From contig NZ_LS483369.1 of NCBI RefSeq assembly GCF_900475315.1, positions 62,001-126,000 on the forward strand: a stretch of DNA of 64,000 nucleotides, in the 5' to 3' direction. The notes beneath the pieces are model-generated. The model worked only from the letters and a program-made list of their open reading frames with translations, was not told the origin of the DNA and searched no databases. Shown here piece by piece: positions 8,562-15,092 of the stretch (its first letter is position 1; each line of letters opens with the position of its first letter). The position numbers and the translations under genes were made by a program. This DNA comes from Neisseria cinerea (GTDB taxonomy: Bacteria > Pseudomonadota > Gammaproteobacteria > Burkholderiales > Neisseriaceae).

Positions 8562-8885
8562 TTAGTTCCCATACGAACCAAAACCTTCATAATTACAATC
8601 ATTTTTTTGTGCAATACCAAATAACGTAGTTTCAATAGCTAAAATGTTTTCAAGGGAAGGGATGATATTGACGGAACAATAGCAAGTCCACATTTCTCCG
8701 AATTCATCTTGTTCAATACTGATTTGAAAATCTTGCCGATAAGAAATGAGTTGGCTTTCTATTGATTGCAGATTTTTTTGAGAACCCTCTATAAAAAACT
8801 CTATTATCATAGGTTTTGTCAAATTAAACCCTAGTTCTTGATATTGTTTCAGTACATCTGAAGTAGATTTTTTGTCAATTATCAT
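8562..8885 (-). CDS. RraB-family protein, possible immunity protein
   Basis: 107 residues resembling the RraB/DUF1260 family: LKQYQELGFNLTKP, then MIIEFFIEG, a middle FQISIEQDEFGEMWTCY and the C-terminal NYEGFGSYGN in place of the usual YDGWG. Classical RraB inhibits RNase E. Within toxin islands such proteins are found as probable immunity factors. The start overlaps the upstream gene by 11 bases and has no clear Shine-Dalgarno of its own, so it is probably translationally coupled to it. Function in this setting is inferred. Confidence 0.6.
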   Translation of the reverse strand: MIIDKKSTSDVLKQYQELGFNLTKPMIIEFFIEGSQKNLQSIESQLISYRQDFQISIEQDEFGEMWTCYCSVNIIPSLENILAIETTLFGIAQKNDCNYEGFGSYGN

Positions 8886-9228
8886 TTAATAGCAACTCAT
8901 CAAACCATACGTCTTCATAACCGTTTTCCCCAATTAAAAAACGGTAACCGGGCGGAAGTGTCAAAAAGGGGATGATTTCGGGTCGCCATATTTGCAAATG
9001 GAAAGTATGCAAGGGTAGGAAAAAATTTTTATCATGGGAGAAGTTTTCACCAGCCCAGATATACCAGCCGTTTGTATCGCCTTTGGGACGGTACCTTAAC
9101 CCGTTAATCGGATACAGGTTTGCCTGTTTGACATTTTCAGCAACACCGATTTTTGAAATGTCGGAAACAGGATATATTTCTGTATTATATTTTTTACAAA
9201 TCATTATTTGTTCATTTTTTATTCCCAT
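8875..9228 (-). CDS. Hypothetical protein with GW-IW / LPPGYRFLI motifs
   Basis: 117 residues. Visible motifs are NGWYIWAGENFS, FFLPLHTFHL and LTLPPGYRFLIGENGYEDVWFD. I remember this pattern from uncharacterised proteins in polymorphic-toxin loci but cannot name the family. The start at 9228 has AAGGA at suitable spacing. It is the first gene of a three-gene run (this, RraB-like, 8276-8503) with an overlap and a short gap. An immunity role is an inference from location. Confidence 0.6.
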   Translation of the reverse strand: MGIKNEQIMICKKYNTEIYPVSDISKIGVAENVKQANLYPINGLRYRPKGDTNGWYIWAGENFSHDKNFFLPLHTFHLQIWRPEIIPFLTLPPGYRFLIGENGYEDVWFDELLLNDN

Positions 9229-9264
9229 TACTCAGTTTCCTTTTCTGTTCTTTTGAATATTGAC

Positions 9265-9360
9265 TTAATCTCCCTCCTTGTTTTGCAGAACAAGTCGGAC
9301 ATTACGGTTGTACCGATTCAATTGTCTTGCTCTGTCCTTGGCACCAATATCCTGTTTCAT
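9265..9360 (-). pseudogene. Short toxin-tail-like frame before the 8875-9228 gene
   Basis: Minus-strand frame reading about MKQDIGAKDRARQLN then RYNRNVRLVLQNKEGD and a stop 36 bases before the next start. Its first part lies in a 37-base sequence repeated at 12293-12329, so it is a cassette junction rather than a true gene start. It could be the last residues of a toxin whose body was lost. Confidence 0.3.
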
Positions 9361-9404
9361 TCATCAAAATGCCGTCTGAAAGCCGAATCCCACTTCAGAC
9401 GGTA
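9346..9404. repeat. Cassette-boundary repeat copy 1, with DUS hairpin
   Basis: The 37 bases AATATCCTGTTTCATTCATC... up to GCCGTCTGAAAG recur at 12293-12329 nearly unchanged. The DUS pair ATGCCGTCTGAA / TTCAGACGGTAT follows. Two blocks of the island end on the same junction sequence, as expected if cassettes were swapped by recombination. Confidence 0.65.
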
Positions 9405-9429
9405 TCGGATTGCCGGGTTTAATCCACGT

Positions 9430-9765
9430 TTACGGACGCTTTTTAAATATAAAGAAAGAAATATCGTCTAACGCATCTTCGGCAAAACCTTGAAAATCCG
9501 GATTATTTTGTTTTGAGCGCAATAAAGCAATTACTTTATCGCAATCGCCTATATTTTCATGCATCCTGGCGAGATGTCCGAAACAGGTTAATGACAATCT
9601 GGCAATATCCAAGTCTTTATGCTTCGACAACTCCATCAATTGCTCGGAAATCCAAGGGATTTCATCCTCCTCTGAGCTGAAGGTCATACCGAGCATACCG
9701 TCAATAACACTCTGTTTATTTTTAGAATAAATCATCTTTTCTACTTGATTCTTATCAGCCATCAT
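9430..9765 (-). CDS. HEAT-repeat-like immunity protein candidate (MafI type)
   Basis: 111 residues, mostly helical. It starts with two adjacent ATGs (9765, 9762); AAGGA lies about ten bases upstream. The sequence DIARLSLTCFGHLARMHENIGD and EDALDDISFFIF look like a pair of HEAT-type helices. Proteins of this kind follow toxin genes in neisserial maf islands. The gene lies directly downstream of a Hint-domain toxin fragment (9766-10035), the usual toxin-immunity order. Confidence 0.6.
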   Translation of the reverse strand: MMADKNQVEKMIYSKNKQSVIDGMLGMTFSSEEDEIPWISEQLMELSKHKDLDIARLSLTCFGHLARMHENIGDCDKVIALLRSKQNNPDFQGFAEDALDDISFFIFKKRP

Positions 9766-10035
9766 TTTTTGATTTTTCCTTTTGAATTAACCAATTCCGT
9801 TTTTTTAAAGCATTTTGCCGATGGACAGAACCGTTATTACCCGTTTGAGTTTGGTCTGACACAACGATTTCATTATTGGTTTTATCGACAACGATGCGGA
9901 CGGTTTGGGTTTTGCCGCTTTCGGCAAACAGCCCGCTTTCAAATCTTCCGCCTTAATCCATTTGCCGTCCGAATAAAACGGATGGATGTGGTTGGAAATC
10001 AGGGTTTGGCTGTTGCCGATGCCGTCTGAAAGCCG
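9766..10035 (-). pseudogene. Hint-domain toxin fragment, frameshifted (maf-type silent cassette)
   Basis: The minus strand reads SDGIGNSQTLISNHIHPFY then SDGKWIKAEDLKAG, the C-terminal half of a Hint (intein-like) domain as in MafB toxins. There it loses frame. Against the copy at 11084-11575, seven bases are missing within GCGGGAAGCGGG, a direct repeat. The other frame then continues GLFAESGKTQTVRIVVDKT and runs on to a stop next to the immunity gene. The usual NLTVADWHTYFV/VHNA segment is absent. There is no start codon, so this is a promoterless donor cassette or remnant. Confidence 0.7.
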
Positions 10036-10059
10036 AATATCGTTTCAGACGGTATTTTG
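10019..10059. repeat. DUS hairpin at a cassette boundary
   Basis: ATGCCGTCTGAAA faces TTTCAGACGGTAT, followed by TTTTGA. It serves as terminator for the 10065-10454 gene and marks the point where similarity to the 11550-11590 junction begins. Confidence 0.75.
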
Positions 10060-10064
10060 ACTGT

Positions 10065-10454
10065 TTAAAGTGGGGGCAGCTCTACAAACGGAAAGAAATG
10101 CTGAAACCTCTGATAAATTTCAGGATGTTTTTTTAAAGCTTTTAATGCTTTTTCTTTTGAAACGGGAGGGTCATAGACATCTATCCCCCTTAAGAAGGCA
10201 ATGCCTGTTAATGCGTCATCTTGGTCTTTAGATAAGTCTGAATTCGGAACAAAATCCAAAATATTATAAATATCTCCTACTCCTTCTTTAAGATCAATTA
10301 AATCAAAAATATAAAAAGGTATATTATCAATAGGCATATCTAAGACAACCTTCTCCAACCATAATTTAAATTCTTGCAAATTAATTGCTGCCGATAATAA
10401 GCAATATGTTGCAAAACTTAAATCTTGTCCTTGCTCTTTCGTAATTTTCCACAT
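10065..10454 (-). CDS. Hypothetical immunity-type protein
   Basis: 129 residues, soluble and acidic, of unrecognised family. It begins MWKITKEQGQDLSFATYC and ends PEIYQRFQHFFPFVELPPL. AAGGAAG precedes the ATG at good spacing. Directly upstream a short frame ends in a stop two bases before this start and reads ...HHDTGHIGWEAMNKGR, which looks like the tail of a toxin. A toxin-immunity arrangement is inferred from that layout. Confidence 0.6.
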   Translation of the reverse strand: MWKITKEQGQDLSFATYCLLSAAINLQEFKLWLEKVVLDMPIDNIPFYIFDLIDLKEGVGDIYNILDFVPNSDLSKDQDDALTGIAFLRGIDVYDPPVSKEKALKALKKHPEIYQRFQHFFPFVELPPL

Positions 10455-10456
10455 AA

Positions 10457-10564
10457 TTATCTTCCTTTATTCATTGCTTCCCAACCAATATGACCAGTAT
10501 CATGGTGAGATTTTTCAGCAAGCATAGATTGGGTTAATATCCAACAATACGTTTGGATTGACAG
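10457..10564 (-). pseudogene. Toxin C-terminal tail (fragment)
   Basis: Open minus-strand frame of about 35 codons ending TQSMLAEKSHHDTGHIGWEAM and NKGR, with a stop two bases before the next ATG. A DUS hairpin at 10565-10608 cuts it off upstream, so only the last part of a toxin domain remains. The HH-D-TGH-GWEAMN composition suggests part of a nuclease domain, which I cannot name. Confidence 0.4.
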
Positions 10565-10608
10565 AAAGGTCGTCTGAAAAATTGATTACAGTTTCAGACG
10601 ACCTTTTG
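10565..10608. repeat. Variant DUS hairpin (GTCGTCTGAA) at a cassette boundary
   Basis: AAAGGTCGTCTGAAA pairs with TTTCAGACGACCTTT. Both arms carry the AGGTCGTCTGAA variant rather than ATGCCGTCTGAA. It terminates the 10648-11103 gene. Confidence 0.75.
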
Positions 10609-10647
10609 TTGTTGAGTTTTCAACCCAACCTACGTTTGCCATTAATG

Positions 10648-11103
10648 TTATTCATCGTAGTAAGGTTCTGTTGAATAATTGTCTTTGCCCCCGGCAATGA
10701 TAGTAACAACTTTCCCTTTTGCTTCCCATGCTTGTACTCCTATTTCATCAAACTCATAGACATATGTCGGATAAGATTCATTTGATAAATAATATTTATC
10801 AACACCGTATGATTTAGGGTGATGGAAAAGCTGTTTAAAATCTTCAAAATTCAGACCTATTATATTAACGCCCATAAAATATAGCTCCTGATAACAAAAT
10901 ATAAAAATAATTTTGTTTTTCTTGACGGCAATTAGTAAATTTGAGTCGGGAGATTCATAATATTCTGTTCCAAACTCATCAGGAGGTTCATACATAAAAG
11001 TTTCCAGTATGTTTTTGTACTGTGTTATATCCGCACCAAAACGGAATATTCCTACAGAAGTAAAAGGTAAAAATTCGGGAGTTTTAACGACCGCGTCGAC
11101 CAT
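10648..11103 (-). CDS. Hypothetical immunity protein for the adjacent Hint toxin
   Basis: 151 residues, soluble. Recognisable stretches are FTSVGIFRFGADITQYKNIL, ELYFMGVNIIGLNFEDF and PTYVYEFDEIGVQAWE. I do not recognise the family. I chose ATG 11103 because AAAGGAGAAG precedes it at ideal spacing; the frame is open to 11163. Its first 20 bases overlap the end of the toxin frame at 11084-11575. Such an overlap is the classical toxin-immunity pair layout and makes this the best candidate for a matched pair in the island. Confidence 0.65.
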   Translation of the reverse strand: MVDAVVKTPEFLPFTSVGIFRFGADITQYKNILETFMYEPPDEFGTEYYESPDSNLLIAVKKNKIIFIFCYQELYFMGVNIIGLNFEDFKQLFHHPKSYGVDKYYLSNESYPTYVYEFDEIGVQAWEAKGKVVTIIAGGKDNYSTEPYYDE

Positions 11104-11575
11104 GCTCTTCTCCTTTTGCTTTTCGATTGGCATTTTTTGCAATATTTCTGATTGTTTTCTCAATCTTTAAGCGTTCATTTTTGGACATTCCGGGAATAAT
11201 TTTATTTTTTAATTCAGCAATTCGTAATTCTGCTGATATTTGACTTCGACCGCCATCTCCATGTTTTTCATTCTTGGAGCTTCCTGTTCTTTTAGGCGGA
11301 CACGCATTATGAACCCAAACCCCTTCCGTTTCCGCCTGATTGCCCTTGACGAAGTAAGTATGCCAGTCGGCAACGGTCAGATTGTAGGCTTGCAGCGGTT
11401 CCGGTTTGACGGTAACGCTTTGAACCGTCTGCTCTGCACCGCTTTCGGCAAACAGCCCGCTTCCCGCTTTCAAATCTTCCGCCTTAATCCATTTGCCGTT
11501 CGAATAAAACGGGTGGATGCGGTTGGAAACAAGGGTTTGTATTTTACCGAGGTCGTCTGAAAGCCGAATATCGTT
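11084..11575 (-). pseudogene. Promoterless MafB-type toxin 3' cassette: Hint end plus toxin domain
   Basis: The open minus-strand frame has no ATG at its 5' end. It begins right at a DUS junction (SDDLGKIQTLVSNRIHPFY), continues WIKAEDLKAGSGLFAESG and the Hint end YNLTVADWHTYFVKG...VWVHNA. A basic toxin domain of about 70 residues then follows (KNEKHGDGGRSQISAELRIAEL ... NRKAKGEEHGRRGR). The Hint end is intact, including the terminal VHNA. The toxin part is charged, consistent with a nuclease, but is not assigned. It reads as an intact donor cassette lacking the mafB N-terminal half; recombination into a full mafB would express it. Confidence 0.72.
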
Positions 11576-11590
11576 TCAGACGGCATTTTG
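11550..11590. repeat. DUS hairpin at the start of the Hint cassette
   Basis: GGTCGTCTGAAA faces TTTCAGACGGCAT. The left word also reads as codons of the Hint frame (Ser-Asp-Asp on the minus strand), so the uptake word and the coding sequence coincide at the homology boundary. Confidence 0.7.
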
Positions 11591-11689
11591 ATGGTTGGAT
11601 TTTTAAGCTAACCTACGCTTACTGAGAACCAAATTAAGTTTCAGACAGTTGTTAGGTTTGTGTGTCCAATCTGACTTATATTTGTCCAT

Positions 11690-12049
11690 TTAATTAGTCG
11701 TTTGTATCAAATTTCCATTATTTATTTTCCAATTTACTTTATAACTATCTTCATAATAATCTAATTCAAAAAAACCTGATATTTCAATATCCAATTCCAT
11801 TATTGTTTTAATGCATTTTTCAAAATAAATAATGAAATAAGATTTTACGCATGCACCAAAAAAAATATAGCTGCTCCAATTAAAACTATTTGTCGGGAAA
11901 ACCCACCCACTTTTATATATTTTTGCAGATTCTTTCTCTTCGATATTGAAGGGACAATTATTCCAAAAATTATTAATGTTTTCTTGGATGATTTTTATAT
12001 CATCGTCAGAGCATTCAATCCATCCTTTGATGGAAACATATGATGCCAT
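11690..12049 (-). CDS. Hypothetical immunity-type protein
   Basis: 119 residues, AT-rich (Asn, Ile, Tyr, Lys abundant), no signal peptide. It begins MASYVSIKGWIECSDDD and has IFFGACVKSYFIIYFEKCIK in the middle. The family is not recognised. The start codon follows directly on the stop of a short upstream frame (TAA then ATG) ending THPQVKTYIESKGG...GLGE, which looks like a toxin tail. An immunity role is inferred from this layout. Confidence 0.58.
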   Translation of the reverse strand: MASYVSIKGWIECSDDDIKIIQENINNFWNNCPFNIEEKESAKIYKSGWVFPTNSFNWSSYIFFGACVKSYFIIYFEKCIKTIMELDIEISGFFELDYYEDSYKVNWKINNGNLIQTTN

Positions 12050-12290
12050 TTATTCACCCAATCCCATTTTGACAATACCTCCTTTTGATTCGATATATGT
12101 TTTTACTTGCGGATGCGTATTTAAACCAAAACCTTGCTCTCTTCCCTTGTTGATTTGCTATTTCAATGCTTGCCTTCCGCTTCGTCCTTGGAGAAGACGC
12201 GGTCGTCGGCAAGGATGCGGGCGATAGTTTTTCAGCTGCCTGCCGTTTTGACCAACGTACCGGCGCATAAGGGGCGGGGTAACTTAGTTT
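12050..12290 (-). pseudogene. Scrambled toxin remnants
   Basis: This 240-base stretch holds no intact gene. Near 12050-12130 a frame reads GREQGFGLNTHPQVKTY then IESKGGIVKMGLGE and stops right at the next start. Further upstream another frame reads ARILADDRVFSKDEAEGKH and stops. The GC content jumps near 12170, so two pieces of different origin are joined. Both look like parts of toxin C-terminal regions. Confidence 0.45.
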
Positions 12291-12292
12291 TC

Positions 12293-12352
12293 AATATCCT
12301 GTTTCATTCATCAAAATGCCGTCTGAAAGTCGGATAACGCTTCAGACGGCAT
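12293..12352. repeat. Cassette-boundary repeat copy 2, with DUS hairpin
   Basis: Second copy of the 37-base junction found at 9346, followed by the pair ATGCCGTCTGAA / TTCAGACGGCAT. It terminates the 12367-12867 gene. Confidence 0.65.
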
Positions 12353-12366
12353 CGAATTGCCGGTTT

Positions 12367-12867
12367 TCAATCCGGCTTACGCTTGCTTTGATTCAATTTT
12401 TTAACTAATTCAAATGCTTCAGATCGATATTGCCTTTGCCATTTTTCCCAATCTAACGGCTTTCCCGAGCGTTCCCAATCTTCTAAAACCGACATTTTGA
12501 ACATTTCCATTTCCCACCAATATTCGGCATATAAACGTGATTGATTGGGAATGTCGGCTTCTGCCCGATCGGCAAAATGTAAAAAATGAGAAATATCGCA
12601 AACTATATTATTTTCAGGAACTTCTTCGGCAAATAGATTCTTGATTGACTGTAACGCTTCGGTCTGATATTTTTCTGTCCATTTTTCCCATTTTTCAGGC
12701 TTTCCCGATATTTCCCAATCTTCCAATGCGGAAGCATTCAAGATTTCCAATTCCCACCAGCAATCGTAATAACGAGAGGATTGGTTAGGAGTCTCATTTT
12801 CTACTTCGGAAACAAATTGGGTAAAACTAAAAATATCCTTAACGATTTCTTTAAATCTATTTTCCAT
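12367..12867 (-). CDS. Protein with two internal repeats, immunity candidate
   Basis: 166 residues made of two similar halves of about 70 residues. The first repeat runs NQSSRYYDCWWELEIL / LEDWEISGKPEKWEKW / YQTEALQSIKNL. The second runs NQSRLYAEYWWEMEMF / LEDWERSGKPLDWEKW / YRSEAFELVKKL. The conserved WWE-E and LEDWE-SGKP-WEKW patterns imply two stacked helical units. I chose ATG 12867 (MENRFKEIV) because GGAGG lies upstream; the longer frame would translate a DUS. I do not recognise the family. The gene lies downstream of the paired 12949/13357 genes. Confidence 0.62.
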   Translation of the reverse strand: MENRFKEIVKDIFSFTQFVSEVENETPNQSSRYYDCWWELEILNASALEDWEISGKPEKWEKWTEKYQTEALQSIKNLFAEEVPENNIVCDISHFLHFADRAEADIPNQSRLYAEYWWEMEMFKMSVLEDWERSGKPLDWEKWQRQYRSEAFELVKKLNQSKRKPD

Positions 12868-12948
12868 AAATTGCCGCCTCCTCCAATGAGGAAAATGTCG
12901 TCGAAAATCAAACACAGTTTCAGACGGCATTTTGATTGCCGGGTTTTG

Positions 12949-13326
12949 CTATTTTTTGTTGTAATAATCAAATTGCACGTTGACTATGTCTTTCTCGGTA
13001 AAAATATAACGGAGCATTGTTTTAAGCCTTTCATAACGTTCATTAATTCCTACGCTATCAGGTAGCCAAGAGGAAGCTTTAATTTCAAAAAGTTTCCAAT
13101 TTGGAACCATTAAGAAATCAATAATGGTACCGATTCCAATGACAACATATCTTGGTATATCCATCGGATAAGGATATTTTTTTCTAACCTCAATTAAATC
13201 ATTCTCCAACTTCCAATATTCTTCATCATCCCACACTCCGTCATCATACCATTTGCCAATAAATGAATTTTCGTCATACCCCTCAAAATAAGGAACGTTT
13301 CTTATAATATCCTTGAACTCACACAT
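12949..13326 (-). CDS. Imm41-like immunity protein, copy 2
   Basis: 125 residues. The core SFIGKWYDDGVWDDEEYWKL, then DLIEVRKKYPYPMDIPR and IIDFLMVPNWKLFEIKAS, resembles the Imm41 immunity family. It is a close paralogue of the gene at 13357-13755, differing mainly in the last 35 residues. GGAG lies about ten bases before the ATG in both copies. The family name is from memory of the motif and carries moderate certainty. Confidence 0.62.
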   Translation of the reverse strand: MCEFKDIIRNVPYFEGYDENSFIGKWYDDGVWDDEEYWKLENDLIEVRKKYPYPMDIPRYVVIGIGTIIDFLMVPNWKLFEIKASSWLPDSVGINERYERLKTMLRYIFTEKDIVNVQFDYYNKK

Positions 13327-13356
13327 AATAATGTATCTCCAATATAATTAAACTTT

Positions 13357-13755
13357 TCACCTCAATCTACCTTTACTATGTTTTATTGGAAAATAAAAAA
13401 ATTTCCAGTCATCTACATCTACATCAGTAAAAATATAACGGAGCATTACTCTGAACCTTTCATAACGCTCATTAATTTTGACACTTTTAGGCAACCAAGG
13501 AGAAGCTTTAATTTCGAAAAGTTTCCAATTTGGAACCATTAAAAAATCAATAATAGTACCGATTCCAATCACAATATCCCTTGGTATATCCATCGGATAA
13601 GGATATTTTCTCCTAACCTCGATTAAATCATTCTCCAACTTCCAATATTCTTCATCATCCCACACCCCGTCATCATGCCATTTACCAATAAATGAATTTT
13701 CGTCATACTCCTTAAAACAAGGGATGTTTCTTCTGAAATCCTTGAACTCGCACAT
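13357..13755 (-). CDS. Imm41-like immunity protein, copy 1
   Basis: 132 residues, tandem paralogue of the next gene downstream. The N-terminal 85 residues are almost the same in the two. The C-terminal ends diverge (IFTDVDVDDWKFFYFPI here against IFTEKDIVNVQFDYYNK there). The 30-base gap between the copies and the shared 5' context (GGAGAT...ATTATTATGTG) show a tandem duplication. It is the outermost gene of the island next to anmK; no mafA or mafB lies upstream. Confidence 0.62.
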   Translation of the reverse strand: MCEFKDFRRNIPCFKEYDENSFIGKWHDDGVWDDEEYWKLENDLIEVRRKYPYPMDIPRDIVIGIGTIIDFLMVPNWKLFEIKASPWLPKSVKINERYERFRVMLRYIFTDVDVDDWKFFYFPIKHSKGRLR

Positions 13756-13796
13756 AATAATTAATCTCCAATACGGTTAAGATTTTCATCATGGGA

Positions 13797-13834
13797 TGCC
13801 ATCTGAACGGCAGGGTGGGTTTTCAGACGGCATT
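13797..13834. terminator. DUS-like hairpin ending the accessory island
   Basis: GATGCCATCTGAA (one base off the uptake word) faces TTTCAGACGGCAT. It sits between anmK and the first immunity gene and marks the island's edge. Confidence 0.65.
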
Positions 13835-13839
13835 TGCGC

Positions 13840-14940
13840 TCAATAATAATATCCCGCGCCCAGAATACACGGTTTGGATGCGCCGGTTGCTTTGTGCGGA
13901 CTACCGGGGATGCGGTTGACCCAACACGCTGCCAACCACGCAAATGCGGCCGCCTCCACCCATTGCGGATCGAGATTCAGGTCGGCGGTGCTGTGTAAGG
14001 AAACGCGTGTGCCGAAACATTCTGCCAAATCCGCCGTCAGGACGGGATTGCGGATGCCGCCGCCGCAAATATACATTTGACGGGTATCTGTTGCTGCGTG
14101 TAAGACGGCGTCGAAAACGGTTTGCGCGGTAAAACGGGAAAGCGTCCGTAATACGTCGTATCGGTTCTCGTCGCCGCCAAGGTAGGTTTCGAGCCAATTT
14201 AGGGCAAACAGTTCGCGCCCCGTGCTTTTGGGGTGGGGTTGTGAGAAATACGGGTGGGCGAGCAGCCTGTCGAGCAGTTGCGGCAATATGTTGCCTTGTG
14301 CCGCTTTTTCACCGTTTTTGTCGTAAGGCAGCTGCCAGTGTGCCTGCGTCCATGCGTCCATCAGCATATTGCCCGGCCCCGTGTCGAAGCCGAAGGCGGG
14401 TGCGTCGGGGGGAAGTACGCTGATGTTGGCAATCCCGCCGATGTTCAGTACCACGCGTGTTTCTTTGTCGTCGCGGAATAGGGCTTCGTGAAAGGCGGGG
14501 ACGAGCGGCGCACCTTGTCCGCCGGCCGCAAGGTCGCGGCTGCGGAAGTCGCCGACGGTAAAAATCTGAGTCAGTTCCGCCAGCAGCGGCAAATCGGCAA
14601 GCTGTACGCTGTAACCGTGTTCCGGTGCATGTCGGACGGTTTGACCGTGGCAGCCGACAGCGGTAATGTCGTACGGCGCGAGGTTTTGACTGCACAGCAG
14701 TTCGGCGACGGTTTGCGCATACAGGCGGCTGAGTTCTTGCGACAAAATCCTGCTGCGGTGCAGTTCGTCAGTGCCTGTGTCCTGCAAATCCAGCAATTTG
14801 CGGCGCAACCGGTCAGGGTAGGGTATAAAGGCGTGTCCCTCCGCGCCCAGCCATTTCCCGCCGTCCATACGTATCAGTACGGCATCCGCCCCGTCCATGC
14901 TTGTTCCCGACATGATGCCGATGTAAAGCTGTGTTTCCAT
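13840..14940 (-). CDS. anmK: Anhydro-N-acetylmuramic acid kinase AnmK
   Basis: 366 residues. It opens and phosphorylates 1,6-anhydroMurNAc to MurNAc-6-P in peptidoglycan recycling, downstream of AmpG import. The ATP-binding motif GIMSGTSMDGADAVL lies at the N-terminus. AVGCHGQTVRH, DFRSRDLAAGGQGAPLVPAFH and GFDTGPGNMLMDAW follow, all typical of AnmK. I chose ATG 14940 (METQLYIGIMSGTSMDG), which fits the family length. The frame is open 34 codons further up. Confidence 0.94.
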   Translation of the reverse strand: METQLYIGIMSGTSMDGADAVLIRMDGGKWLGAEGHAFIPYPDRLRRKLLDLQDTGTDELHRSRILSQELSRLYAQTVAELLCSQNLAPYDITAVGCHGQTVRHAPEHGYSVQLADLPLLAELTQIFTVGDFRSRDLAAGGQGAPLVPAFHEALFRDDKETRVVLNIGGIANISVLPPDAPAFGFDTGPGNMLMDAWTQAHWQLPYDKNGEKAAQGNILPQLLDRLLAHPYFSQPHPKSTGRELFALNWLETYLGGDENRYDVLRTLSRFTAQTVFDAVLHAATDTRQMYICGGGIRNPVLTADLAECFGTRVSLHSTADLNLDPQWVEAAAFAWLAACWVNRIPGSPHKATGASKPCILGAGYYY

Positions 14941-15092
14941 CATCACTCCCAAACTGGTGCAAAACGCCATTTTAACGTGTATTGACGCTCGTATACCGAT
15001 TTGCTGCCGCAGTGTAAATAAATGTTTCAAGAAGGATTGCAAAAGGTTACAATATCCGCGAAAACCCTTCTGTGTTCACTAAGGAATCTTCC

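Noticed and set aside
7607-13834. Possible prophage
   Set aside because: No integrase, capsid, tail, lysis or replication gene is present. Toxin fragments, immunity domains and DUS joints explain the region better.
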